Source of the DNA: Pseudoneobacillus sp042683745
Lineage (GTDB): Bacteria; Bacillota; Bacilli; Bacillales; Cytobacillaceae
DNA length: 64,000 nucleotides
Assembly (NCBI RefSeq): GCF_042683745.1
Contig: NZ_JBHUJX010000025.1
Span: 558,001-622,000, forward strand
Direction of reading: 5' to 3'
In this document: piece by piece, positions 7,722-16,139 of the stretch
Position numbering within the stretch: the stretch's first letter is position 1
Layout: each line of letters starts with the position of its first letter
The notes under the pieces: generated by a model
Told to the model about the DNA's origin: nothing
Databases searched by the model: none
What the model saw: the letters and a program-made list of their open reading frames with translations, nothing else
Program-made: the position numbers and the translations under genes

Positions 7722-8846
7722 TTAGTCACCTTTGAAGGCACGTTTTACTTTCGAGAAAAAACCTTCCTCTTGCTCACCATGTGGAACACTACCACTAATT
7801 TCTGCAAACTCTGTTAAAAGTTGTTTTTGTTTTTCTGTTAGTTTAGTCGGAGTCACAATTCGGACAAGGATATGTTGATCACCCACACCATAGCCTCGAA
7901 CATTAGGAACTCCTTTTCCTTTTAATCTAAATTTAGTACCTGTTTGTGTTCCTGCTGGGATTTTAAGTTTAATTTTCCCTTGAATTGTTGGAACCTCAAT
8001 TTCGTCACCTAAACTCGCCTGAACGAAAGTGATTGGCATTTCACAATAAATATCATCGCCATCCCTTTCGAAAAACTCATGTGGACGAATATGGAATACA
8101 ACATATAAATCACCTGCTGGACCACCATTTGTACCTGGCTCACCTTGACCAGCGACTCTCAATTGTTGGCCATCATCCACACCTGCAGGAATTTTCACAT
8201 TGATTTTTCTTCGTTTTTTTACTTTTCCAGTTCCACTGCAAGTATTGCATTTGTTCTTAATTTCTTTTCCAGTACCATTACAATAATGACAGACTCGTCG
8301 ATTCACAATTCGGCCAAAAGGTGTATTTTGTTCCACGTTCAATTGACCAGAACCTTTACAGTGGTTACATGTTTCAGGTTTAGTCCCCGGCTTTGCACCT
8401 GAACCGTTACAAGTATCACATGCTTCTTCGCGTGGAATTTCAATGTCCATTTCTTTGCCAAAAACAGCTTCTTCAAAATTGAGTGTCATTGTATATTGTA
8501 AATCCGCCCCTTGTCTTGGAGCATTTGGATCTCTTCGTCTCGTTCCTCCTCCACCGAAGAATGAGTTGAAAATATCCTCAAAACCGCCAAAACCTCCACC
8601 AAAATCAGAACCACCAAATCCTTGATTAGGACCTGCATGACCAAATTGATCATATTGGGCTTTTTTCTGGTCATCACTTAAAACTTCATAAGCTTCAGCA
8701 ATTTCTTTAAATTTATCAGCGGCATCAGCTTCTTTGTTTATATCTGGATGATATTGTTTTGAAAGTTTACGGTAGGCTTTTTTTAATTCGTCTTTTGAAG
8801 CACTTTTACTTACTCCAAGTACTTCATAGTAATCCCTTTTACTCAT
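7722..8846 (-). CDS. dnaJ: Hsp40 co-chaperone DnaJ
   Basis: A 374-residue type I DnaJ. The J domain (about 3-70) contains the HPD tripeptide (YHPDINKEA); a Gly/Phe-rich linker (about 74-105) follows, then the zinc-binding region with four CxxCxGxG repeats (CDTCNGSG, CNHCKGSG, CHYCNGTG, CNTCSGTG) and the C-terminal substrate-binding domains. It stimulates DnaK ATPase and delivers unfolded clients. The ATG at 8846 is preceded by GGGAG at eight bases; an upstream in-frame GTG is too close to that site. An intercistronic hairpin separates it from dnaK. Confidence 0.97.
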   Translation of the reverse strand: MSKRDYYEVLGVSKSASKDELKKAYRKLSKQYHPDINKEADAADKFKEIAEAYEVLSDDQKKAQYDQFGHAGPNQGFGGSDFGGGFGGFEDIFNSFFGGGGTRRRDPNAPRQGADLQYTMTLNFEEAVFGKEMDIEIPREEACDTCNGSGAKPGTKPETCNHCKGSGQLNVEQNTPFGRIVNRRVCHYCNGTGKEIKNKCNTCSGTGKVKKRRKINVKIPAGVDDGQQLRVAGQGEPGTNGGPAGDLYVVFHIRPHEFFERDGDDIYCEMPITFVQASLGDEIEVPTIQGKIKLKIPAGTQTGTKFRLKGKGVPNVRGYGVGDQHILVRIVTPTKLTEKQKQLLTEFAEISGSVPHGEQEEGFFSKVKRAFKGD

Positions 8847-8933
8847 CTTTTCCACTCCCGATTCGTTTCACATAAAGATTATTTTATCATAAAGCATAAC
8901 ACTTAGAAAAGTGGAAGCACGTTAGTACAACGA

Positions 8934-8972
8934 AAAAGTCAAAGCCATTTTAAAAAACTGACTTTGACTTTT
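8934..8972 (-). terminator. Intercistronic hairpin between dnaK and dnaJ
   Basis: An 11-bp stem (AAAAGTCAAAG with its complement) around a 17-base loop, with T residues downstream on the minus strand, 14 bases after the dnaK stop. It looks like a partial terminator or mRNA-processing signal that would set dnaJ and distal genes below dnaK. Confidence 0.7.
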
Positions 8973-8985
8973 CATTAGGCAAGGC

Positions 8986-10800
8986 TTATTTGTCGTCTTT
9001 TACTTCTTCAAATTCTGCATCAACTACGTTATCATCTTTCGGAGCACCTTGTGCAGCTTGTGCTTGCTGTTGAGCTTGTTCATATAGCTTCACAGTAAGA
9101 TTTTGAACGATTTCTTGAAGTGCATCCTTTTTCGTACGAATTTCTCCAAGATCGTTTTTCTCGATAGCTTCCTTAAGAGCATCTTTTGCTTCATTTGCCT
9201 TAGCAATTTCAGCTTCATCCACTTTGCCTTCAAGGTCTTTCATCGTTTTCTCTGTTTGGAATACTAATTGGTCAGCTTCATTACGTAGTTCTACTTCTTC
9301 TTTACGTAATTTATCCGCTTCTGCATTTTCTTCCGCTTCTCTTACCATTCTTTGAACTTCATCATCTGAAAGGCCAGTAGATGATTTGATGGTGATTGCT
9401 TGTTCTTTATTTGTACCTAAATCTTTTGCACGAACATTTACGATACCATTTTTATCAATATCAAATGTAACCTCAATTTGTGGAACTCCACGAGGTGCCG
9501 GTGGAATATCAGTTAATTGGAAACGTCCTAAAGTTTTATTATCCGATGCCATTGGGCGTTCACCTTGTAAAACGTGAATATCAACAGCTGTTTGGCTATC
9601 AGCAGCAGTAGAGAATACTTGTGATTTAGATGTAGGGATTGTTGTATTACGTTCAATTAATTTTGTAAATACAGATCCCATTGTTTCAATACCTAAAGAT
9701 AATGGTGTTACATCAAGTAGGACAACATCTTTAACATCACCGGAAATAACCCCACCTTGAATAGCGGCACCCATAGCAACAACTTCATCTGGATTAACCC
9801 CTTTAGATGGCTCTTTTCCAGTTTCTTTTTTAATTGCTTCCACAACAGCTGGAATACGAGTTGATCCACCAACTAGGATAATTTTATCGATGTCAGAAGG
9901 ATTTAAACCTGCATCACGAAGAGCTTGGCGTGTAGGGCCCATGGTACGTTCAACAAGGTGAGCTGAAATTTCATCAAACTTCGCTCTAGTCATTGTTACA
10001 TCTAAATGTAACGGACCAGCTTCTCCTGCTGTGATGAATGGTAATGAAATTTGTGTAGAGGTTACTCCAGATAAATCTTTTTTCGCTTTTTCAGCAGCGT
10101 CCTTTAGACGTTGTACAGCCATTTTATCTTTTGACAAATCAATGCCGTTTTCTTTTTTAAATTGTTCAACGAGGTAATCCATTACAACTTGGTCAAAATC
10201 ATCTCCACCTAGACGATTGTCACCAGCAGTTGCTTTTACTTCAAAAACACCGTCTCCAAGCTCTAAAATAGACACGTCAAATGTACCGCCACCAAGGTCA
10301 TAAACAAGAATCGTTTGGTCTTGGTCCATTTTATCTAATCCATAAGCTAAAGCAGCAGCAGTAGGTTCGTTAATGATACGTTCTACTTCAAGACCCGCAA
10401 TTTTCCCAGCGTCTTTCGTTGCTTGACGTTCAGCATCATTAAAATAAGCTGGAACCGTAATAACCGCTTTTGTTACTGGCTCTCCAAGATAGTCTTCTGC
10501 ATAAGACTTCAAATATTGAAGAATGATTGCCGAAACTTCCTGTGGAGTGTAATTTTTACCTTCGATTTCAACTTTATGATTTGTCCCAATATAACGTTTG
10601 ATGGACATAATCGTATTTGGATTCGTAATAGCTTGGCGTTTAGCCACTTCCCCAACTTGTCTTTCACCACTTTTAAAAGAAACTACAGAAGGTGTTGTAC
10701 GGTTACCTTCTGGATTAGGAATAACTTTTGGCTCTCCGCCCTCTAAAACAGACACACATGAGTTTGTTGTACCTAAGTCAATACCAATAATTTTGCTCAT
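8986..10800 (-). CDS. dnaK: Hsp70 chaperone DnaK
   Basis: A 604-residue Hsp70. The N-terminal ATPase domain begins MSKIIGIDLGTTNSCV and contains the phosphate-binding YDLGGGTFDVSI and VGGSTRIPAV signatures; the substrate-binding domain and helical lid follow, ending in a Gln/Ala-rich linker and an acidic EFEEVKDDK tail. The sequence lacks the insertion of Gram-negative DnaK, as expected for Firmicutes. Third gene of the hrcA-grpE-dnaK-dnaJ operon, 31 bases after grpE. Confidence 0.98.
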   Translation of the reverse strand: MSKIIGIDLGTTNSCVSVLEGGEPKVIPNPEGNRTTPSVVSFKSGERQVGEVAKRQAITNPNTIMSIKRYIGTNHKVEIEGKNYTPQEVSAIILQYLKSYAEDYLGEPVTKAVITVPAYFNDAERQATKDAGKIAGLEVERIINEPTAAALAYGLDKMDQDQTILVYDLGGGTFDVSILELGDGVFEVKATAGDNRLGGDDFDQVVMDYLVEQFKKENGIDLSKDKMAVQRLKDAAEKAKKDLSGVTSTQISLPFITAGEAGPLHLDVTMTRAKFDEISAHLVERTMGPTRQALRDAGLNPSDIDKIILVGGSTRIPAVVEAIKKETGKEPSKGVNPDEVVAMGAAIQGGVISGDVKDVVLLDVTPLSLGIETMGSVFTKLIERNTTIPTSKSQVFSTAADSQTAVDIHVLQGERPMASDNKTLGRFQLTDIPPAPRGVPQIEVTFDIDKNGIVNVRAKDLGTNKEQAITIKSSTGLSDDEVQRMVREAEENAEADKLRKEEVELRNEADQLVFQTEKTMKDLEGKVDEAEIAKANEAKDALKEAIEKNDLGEIRTKKDALQEIVQNLTVKLYEQAQQQAQAAQGAPKDDNVVDAEFEEVKDDK

Positions 10801-10831
10801 GAATTTATCCTCCTCTTATTTATGTAAGTCT

Positions 10832-11389
10832 TTACTGACTAACTTTTACCATTGCAGGTCGAATCACTCGATCCTTTAACTTATAGCCTTTTTGGAATTC
10901 TTCTAATACGATTCCAGAATTAGTATTCTCAGCTTCAACTTGCATAACAGCTTGATGTAAATGTGGATCAAATTCTTTTCCAACCGCATCAACTGCTTCA
11001 ACACCTTCTTTATTAAGAGCTTCTAGTAGACTTCGATAAACCATTTCCATACCTTGAAGTAAGGATTTGGCTTGCTCATTATCTACTGGTGTTTGCAATG
11101 CACGTTCGAAATTATCCAAAACTGGTAATATGTCAGAAATAATATTTTGTGCTCTATATTTTTGATTCGCTTCAAAATCAAGTTTTGTACGTCTACGGAA
11201 ATTGTCGAAATCAGCTTGTAAACGAAGATAACGAGTATCAGCCTCTTCTAGCTTTGCTTCTAGTTCCTTTTGAATGGTTAACTGCCCAGTTTCTTCTACT
11301 TCTTCAGCGAAAACTTCCTCAATTGTTTCTTTCGTACCTTCTACTTCTGTTTCCATTTCAGCATTTGCTTTTGTTTCTTCTGTTGCCAA
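10832..11389 (-). CDS. grpE: Nucleotide exchange factor GrpE
   Basis: A 185-residue GrpE that releases ADP from DnaK. An acidic N-terminus (about 1-35) leads into a long helix (QKELEAKLEEADTRYLRL) for dimerisation, then the beta domain with KEFDPHLHQAV and the ending KLKDRVIRPAMVKVSQ. I chose the TTG at 11389 because GGGAGG lies eight bases upstream; the upstream GTG at 11398 overlaps that Shine-Dalgarno. Between hrcA and grpE a small hairpin (11436-11452, GGGAGA/TCTCCC) without a T-run could be a processing site. Confidence 0.95.
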   Translation of the reverse strand: MATEETKANAEMETEVEGTKETIEEVFAEEVEETGQLTIQKELEAKLEEADTRYLRLQADFDNFRRRTKLDFEANQKYRAQNIISDILPVLDNFERALQTPVDNEQAKSLLQGMEMVYRSLLEALNKEGVEAVDAVGKEFDPHLHQAVMQVEAENTNSGIVLEEFQKGYKLKDRVIRPAMVKVSQ

Positions 11390-11476
11390 CTTACTCACCT
11401 CCCTTAAAAGTAGTTATCATTTATTAAAGATTTAAGGGAGAGCATGTCTCCCACCCTTTAATCAATATTTCCACGG

Positions 11477-12508
11477 CTATTTACTTTGATACAGTTTCGT
11501 TAAAACAGATGTTAGATCATTGCTAATAAATTGGAGCAAACTAATTACTCTAGAGTATTCCATCCTGGTTGGTCCAAGGACGGCAATAGTGCCCAGTGTT
11601 TCAGTTCCTATTGAATAGGTTGCTGTGATTAAGCTACAATTCTCCATTGCCGAATTATTATTCTCTCGACCAATTTTCACATGGATACCAGATTGCTTTT
11701 GACGGATAAAATTATAAATCCATTGTTCCTGTTCAATCATATTAAGTAAGCTTTTCACTTTTTCAATATCATTAAATTCAGGTTGGCTTAGCATATTTGT
11801 TTTTCCGCCATAGAACAACTTTTCATTTGGGGCGATCGTTAAAGCATCTGCAAAAGTATTAATGATTAAATCATAATTTTCGATGTGCTGATGCAATAAG
11901 AAAGCCACTTCTTTATAAATTTTATCTGTCAGATCTACAATTGGTACGCCTACTAATCGATCATTTAGAATATTGACCATTTTTTCTATTTCATTCATAT
12001 TCATGGTCTTTGGGAAATGAAACATTCTGTTTTCGACATGGCCCGTGTCCGTAATAATGATGGCTACAGCTGTCTCCTGATTCAACGGAACAATTTGTAT
12101 TTTCTTCAGTTTATTCACATTGACTGCAGGTCCTAATACGATAGAAGTGTAATTTGTCATTTCCGACAAAATTTTTGCGGACTTTTGAACAATTTTTTCT
12201 AATTCATATATTTTTTCCGCAAAGATCGATTTAATTTTCCCGACATCATGCTGATTCAATGCCTGAGGAGAAACTAAGTGATCAACATAATAGCGATAGC
12301 CCTTTTCAGACGGGACTCTCCCTGAAGAGGTGTGCGTCTTTTCAATGTACCCCATCTCCTCTAAATCAGCCATTTCATTTCTAATCGTAGCCGAACTAAA
12401 GGAAATTTCCTCTTTTTTCGACAGACTTCTAGATCCGACAGGTTGAGCAGAATGGATAAAATCATCCACAATAACTTGTAATATCAGTAATTGACGATTC
12501 GTAAGCAC
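11477..12508 (-). CDS. hrcA: Heat-inducible transcription repressor HrcA
   Basis: A 343-residue HrcA, the CIRCE-binding repressor of class I heat-shock genes. The winged-helix N-terminus (about 1-75: LTNRQLLILQVIVDDF, SFSSATIRNEMADLEEMGYI, SSGRVPSEKGYRYYVD) is nearly identical to the family, followed by a GAF-like domain. The GTG at 12508 has AGAGGTG seven bases upstream and gives exactly the B. subtilis length. First gene of the operon and probably autoregulated by the CIRCE immediately upstream; activity normally depends on GroEL. Confidence 0.97.
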   Translation of the reverse strand: MLTNRQLLILQVIVDDFIHSAQPVGSRSLSKKEEISFSSATIRNEMADLEEMGYIEKTHTSSGRVPSEKGYRYYVDHLVSPQALNQHDVGKIKSIFAEKIYELEKIVQKSAKILSEMTNYTSIVLGPAVNVNKLKKIQIVPLNQETAVAIIITDTGHVENRMFHFPKTMNMNEIEKMVNILNDRLVGVPIVDLTDKIYKEVAFLLHQHIENYDLIINTFADALTIAPNEKLFYGGKTNMLSQPEFNDIEKVKSLLNMIEQEQWIYNFIRQKQSGIHVKIGRENNNSAMENCSLITATYSIGTETLGTIAVLGPTRMEYSRVISLLQFISNDLTSVLTKLYQSK

Positions 12509-12522
12509 ATTTATCACCTCTG

Positions 12523-12549
12523 TTAGCACTCACCAGTAACGAGTGCTAA
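12523..12549. promoter_or_regulatory. CIRCE operator
   Basis: A perfect inverted repeat TTAGCACTC-N9-GAGTGCTAA, the consensus HrcA operator, 14 bases upstream of the hrcA start codon. Confidence 0.98.
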
Positions 12550-12561
12550 TTCTAATAATAA

Positions 12562-12589
12562 ATTATCAAAAAGGTAGGGAGGATGTCAA
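12562..12589 (-). promoter_or_regulatory. Sigma-A promoter of the hrcA operon
   Basis: On the minus strand TTGACA (12584-12589) and GATAAT (12562-12567) with 16-base spacing; the CIRCE lies immediately downstream, over the expected transcription start. A 17-base register is also possible. Confidence 0.85.
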
Positions 12590-12593
12590 TCAT

Positions 12594-13730
12594 TTAGATA
12601 CCTATAAAGGATTGAAAAACTTCATTCCCTAAAAATATTCCTTGCTTTGTGAGGTAAATTCGATCATTATCGATCTTTAGTAAGCCGCGCTCCTGTAATT
12701 CTTTTATTGGTTTTGAAAAATATTCCACTGGTGATACTCCATATTTCATTATGAAAGTAGCATTCGATACTCCATTTATTTTTCTCAAACCTAGGAACAT
12801 TTCCTCTTCCATTTGTTCTTCTTTCGTTACAAAATGATCTTCCATAATTGGAAGCTGAGAGTTTTTCAATGGATCAGAGTATTTCTTTAAAGGACCATAA
12901 TTAGCTTTTCGATATCCATTTATATAACTGTGTGCGCCTGCACCAAAACCGTAATAATATTCATTATTCCAATATGTTAGATTATGTTTACTTTCAAAGC
13001 CTTTTTTTGAAAAATTACTTATTTCGTATTGTTGATAGCCATTTTTAGCCATTTTATCTATTAATGTATCGAACATTTTGGCTTCCATATCTTCACCGAC
13101 AAGAGGAAGTTTGCCTTTTTTCATTAGATTATAGAAAACCGTTTTCGGTTCGATAATTAAAGAATATCCAGAAAAATGAGGAATATTTAATGAAAATGCT
13201 GTTTCCAGCGTTTCCTCAAAATCTGATAGTGTTTGTTCAGGAAGACCATATATTAAATCAACACTAATGTTTTCAAATCCTGCAGTCTTCGCCCAGTCAA
13301 TCGATTGAAAAACGTCTTCAGGTCTATGAGATCTTCCGATTTTTTTAAGTAATTTTTCATTAAAAGTTTGAACACCAAAACTGATTCGATTGACGCCTGC
13401 ATCTTTTAGGATTTGAAACTTTTTCAAATTTAGGTCGCCTGGATTGGCTTCAAAGGTGAATTCCGTTTCCGAATCAACTGGCAACTGTCTTTGAATGATT
13501 TCACATAAGTGGACTAACTGATTTTCAGATAAAGCTGTTGGTGTTCCGCCTCCAACAAAAATGGAATGAAGCTTTTTTGTTGGTGTCTCCTTCAACGTTA
13601 AAATCATTTCTTGTTCCAGCGAGTCTAAATATTCTCCCACAGGCTGGTCTTTTAGGAAAACTTTATTAAAATCACAGTAGTGACAAATTTGCTGGCAAAA
13701 TGGGATATGGATGTAAGCAGCTTGAATCAC
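12594..13730 (-). CDS. hemW: HemW, radical-SAM heme chaperone
   Basis: A 378-residue HemN-like radical-SAM protein (formerly HemN/YqeR). Current knowledge assigns HemW to heme trafficking and insertion into respiratory enzymes, not coproporphyrinogen oxidation. The cluster ligands are Cys12, Cys16 and Cys19 (IPFCQQICHYC); GGGTPTAL and the C-terminal HemN domain are present. I chose the GTG at 13730, with AAAGG upstream; a GTG three codons earlier is too close to it. Downstream of lepA, as in other Bacilli, ahead of hrcA; a start at 13739 cannot be excluded. Confidence 0.92.
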   Translation of the reverse strand: MIQAAYIHIPFCQQICHYCDFNKVFLKDQPVGEYLDSLEQEMILTLKETPTKKLHSIFVGGGTPTALSENQLVHLCEIIQRQLPVDSETEFTFEANPGDLNLKKFQILKDAGVNRISFGVQTFNEKLLKKIGRSHRPEDVFQSIDWAKTAGFENISVDLIYGLPEQTLSDFEETLETAFSLNIPHFSGYSLIIEPKTVFYNLMKKGKLPLVGEDMEAKMFDTLIDKMAKNGYQQYEISNFSKKGFESKHNLTYWNNEYYYGFGAGAHSYINGYRKANYGPLKKYSDPLKNSQLPIMEDHFVTKEEQMEEEMFLGLRKINGVSNATFIMKYGVSPVEYFSKPIKELQERGLLKIDNDRIYLTKQGIFLGNEVFQSFIGI

Positions 13731-13758
13731 TATAATCACAACCTTTAGTAAGTATTAA

Positions 13759-13785
13759 AAAGAGGCTAGCGCCGCTAACCTCTTT
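13759..13785 (-). terminator. Terminator after lepA
   Basis: A 13-bp stem with AAAGAGG and CGCTAA arms, one mismatch and a minimal loop, 10 bases after the lepA stop, followed by T-rich sequence on the minus strand. Confidence 0.8.
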
Positions 13786-13794
13786 AAAAGGAAA

Positions 13795-15630
13795 TTATTT
13801 TTTAGAGTTATTGTCGTCCATTTTAAGTACTGCCATAAACGCTTCTTGTGGAACTTCAACAGATCCAACTGACTTCATGCGTTTCTTACCTTCTTTTTGT
13901 TTTTCTAATAGCTTCCGCTTACGGGAAATGTCTCCCCCATAACATTTAGCCAAAACGTTTTTACCCATCGATTTGATCGTAGATCGTGCAACGATTTTCT
14001 GACCAATCGCCGCTTGAACCGGGACTTCAAATTGTTGTCTAGGAATTAGTTCCTTCAATTTCTCAACAATGATTTTCCCGCGTTCATAAGCAAAATCATT
14101 ATGAACGATAAAGCTTAGTGCATCCACTTTTTCAGAATTCAAAAGAATATCCATTTTCACAAGCTTCGATGGTTTATATCCAATAAGCTCATAGTCAAAT
14201 GAAGCATAGCCCTTTGTGGAGGATTTCAATTGATCAAAGAAATCATAAACAATCTCTGCCAAAGGAATTTCGTATACAATACTTACTCGATTGGAATCTA
14301 GATATTGCATATCAATAAAAATTCCGCGTTTCGCTTGGCAAAGTTCCATGATAGCACCAACAAAGTCATTTGGAGTCATCATCGTAGCTTTTACATACGG
14401 CTCCTCTACTCTGTCAATCTTTTGTGGGTCAGGCATATTCGATGGGTTGTCCACATTAATCTCTGTTTTATCTGTCATAATCACATGATAAATAACACTT
14501 GGTGCTGTTGTAATTAAGTCGATTTTAAATTCGCGTTCAATTCGCTCTTGAATAATTTCCATATGAAGCAAGCCTAAAAACCCACAACGGAATCCAAATC
14601 CTAGTGCTTGGGATGTTTCGGGCTCAAATTGAAGTGCTGAATCGTTCAATTGAAGCTTCTCTAATGCATCACGTAAATCATTAAATTTTGCCGTATCAAT
14701 TGGATAAAGACCGCAATACACCATTGGATTTAACTTTCGGTAACCTGGAAGAGCTTCAGTCGCTCCATTTTTCGCATTCGTAATTGTATCCCCTACTCGA
14801 GTATCTCCTACATTTTTGATTGCAGCGGTTAAGAAACCTACATCACCAACGGTCAATTCATCTCTTAAAGTGGCTTTCGGTGTAAATACTCCAACTTCAT
14901 TTACTTCAAATTCTTTGCCAGTGGCCATCATTTTGATTTTGTCTCCGACTTTAACGGTTCCTTCCGTTACTCGGATATAGGCAACGACTCCACGATAGGC
15001 ATCAAATAAAGAGTCAAAAATTAGCGCTTTTAAAGGTGCATCTGGATCTCCCGTTGGAGCAGGAACTTGTTTAACAACTTGCTCTAAAATGTCCTCGATT
15101 CCAATGCCTGCCTTAGCTGAAGCCAAAACGGCTTCGGAAGCGTCAAGACCAATAACTTCTTCAATTTCCTTGCGAACTTTTTCCGGATCTGCACTTGGCA
15201 AATCAATTTTATTAATAACAGGAAGTATTTCAAGATTGTTGTCTAAAGCTAAGTAGACGTTTGCTAATGTCTGTGCTTCGATCCCTTGTGCAGCATCCAC
15301 AACTAATACAGCACCTTCACAGGCAGCAAGACTTCTGGAAACTTCATAGGTGAAGTCAACATGTCCTGGGGTATCGATTAGATGGAAAGTATACTCATCA
15401 CCATCTTTTGCTTTATATTTTAATTGTACGGCATTTAATTTGATGGTTATTCCACGTTCACGTTCTAAGTCCATGGAATCTAGTAATTGATCTTTCATTT
15501 CACGGGAAGTTAACGCATTTGTTTTCTCCAAAATACGGTCAGCCAATGTTGATTTCCCATGATCTATATGTGCAATAATAGAAAAATTACGTATTTTTGA
15601 TTGTCTTTGCAGTTTTTCTTCTCTATTCAT
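13795..15630 (-). CDS. lepA: Elongation factor 4 (LepA)
   Basis: A 611-residue translational GTPase, the normal family length. G motifs are visible: AHIDHGKSTL (G1, about 20), DTPGHVDF (G3, about 85) and NKIDLPSAD (G4, about 140); the C-terminus carries the LepA-specific domain and the basic KRKLLEKQKEGKKRMK segment. EF4 assists ribosomes under stress and in 30S biogenesis. It starts with MNREEKLQRQSKIRNFSII; GGAG lies 14 bases upstream, a rather long spacing. Confidence 0.97.
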   Translation of the reverse strand: MNREEKLQRQSKIRNFSIIAHIDHGKSTLADRILEKTNALTSREMKDQLLDSMDLERERGITIKLNAVQLKYKAKDGDEYTFHLIDTPGHVDFTYEVSRSLAACEGAVLVVDAAQGIEAQTLANVYLALDNNLEILPVINKIDLPSADPEKVRKEIEEVIGLDASEAVLASAKAGIGIEDILEQVVKQVPAPTGDPDAPLKALIFDSLFDAYRGVVAYIRVTEGTVKVGDKIKMMATGKEFEVNEVGVFTPKATLRDELTVGDVGFLTAAIKNVGDTRVGDTITNAKNGATEALPGYRKLNPMVYCGLYPIDTAKFNDLRDALEKLQLNDSALQFEPETSQALGFGFRCGFLGLLHMEIIQERIEREFKIDLITTAPSVIYHVIMTDKTEINVDNPSNMPDPQKIDRVEEPYVKATMMTPNDFVGAIMELCQAKRGIFIDMQYLDSNRVSIVYEIPLAEIVYDFFDQLKSSTKGYASFDYELIGYKPSKLVKMDILLNSEKVDALSFIVHNDFAYERGKIIVEKLKELIPRQQFEVPVQAAIGQKIVARSTIKSMGKNVLAKCYGGDISRKRKLLEKQKEGKKRMKSVGSVEVPQEAFMAVLKMDDNNSKK

Positions 15631-15735
15631 TAAAAAGCTTCACTCCTACTTTACGACCAATTTAAACTATTTTTGATTATATCAGTAGGTTTATGAAGAT
15701 TCAATAATTACTACAAGTATTGTAAATATACATCT

Positions 15736-15794
15736 CACTTTACTAATTTAAAGCACTGGGGGACTGTCCCCCAGTGCTTTAAATTAGTAAAGTG
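15736..15794. repeat. 59-bp near-perfect palindrome
   Basis: Two 29-base arms, CACTTTACTAATTTAAAGCA... and its exact complement, separated by a single T; the centre reads GGGGGACTGTCCCCC. It lies in the yqxA-lepA spacer, starting 4 bases after the yqxA stop. The minus strand has no convincing T-run after it, whereas T-rich sequence follows on the plus strand. A diverged copy of the core lies at 38964-39014. It could form a hairpin or cruciform. Confidence 0.9.
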
Positions 15795-15797
15795 TAT

Positions 15798-16118
15798 TTA
15801 TTTTTCCATTAATGCTCGTAGTCCTCCGCTTATAATCGTTGAGATTTTCTTTCCTAGGTCTGAAAAAAAGTTATAGGCTTTCAGTTCTTCTAGCTTTTGT
15901 TTTTTTGATTCTATATCGTGACTTGTCACGTCATTACCTAATACTGAGGCGTGCAACTCACCTGATTCCGTAGTCTGAAGGGATAAAGCACTTTTAAACT
16001 TTGGATCTTCGTAGCCTTTCATTTTTTGGATTCCGATATTTGCTTGCTGCATCCCGAATAATACCGAAAGAAACATGAGGGACGCTATGAGCAAGCTTTT
16101 AAATAAAAATAATTTCAA
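15798..16118 (-). CDS. yqxA: YqxA-like protein (DUF3679)
   Basis: A 106-residue protein with an N-terminal hydrophobic segment (about 5-25, LFKSLLIASLMFLSVLFGMQ) followed by a short soluble region. It corresponds to YqxA between spoIIP and lepA in B. subtilis, a DUF3679 protein of unknown function, probably anchored or secreted. I chose the TTG at 16118 because AAGG lies eight bases upstream; the GTG at 16127 overlaps that site. It follows spoIIP closely and likely shares its transcript. Confidence 0.85.
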   Translation of the reverse strand: MKLFLFKSLLIASLMFLSVLFGMQQANIGIQKMKGYEDPKFKSALSLQTTESGELHASVLGNDVTSHDIESKKQKLEELKAYNFFSDLGKKISTIISGGLRALMEK

Positions 16119-16139
16119 TGTTATCACCTTAATTCGGTA

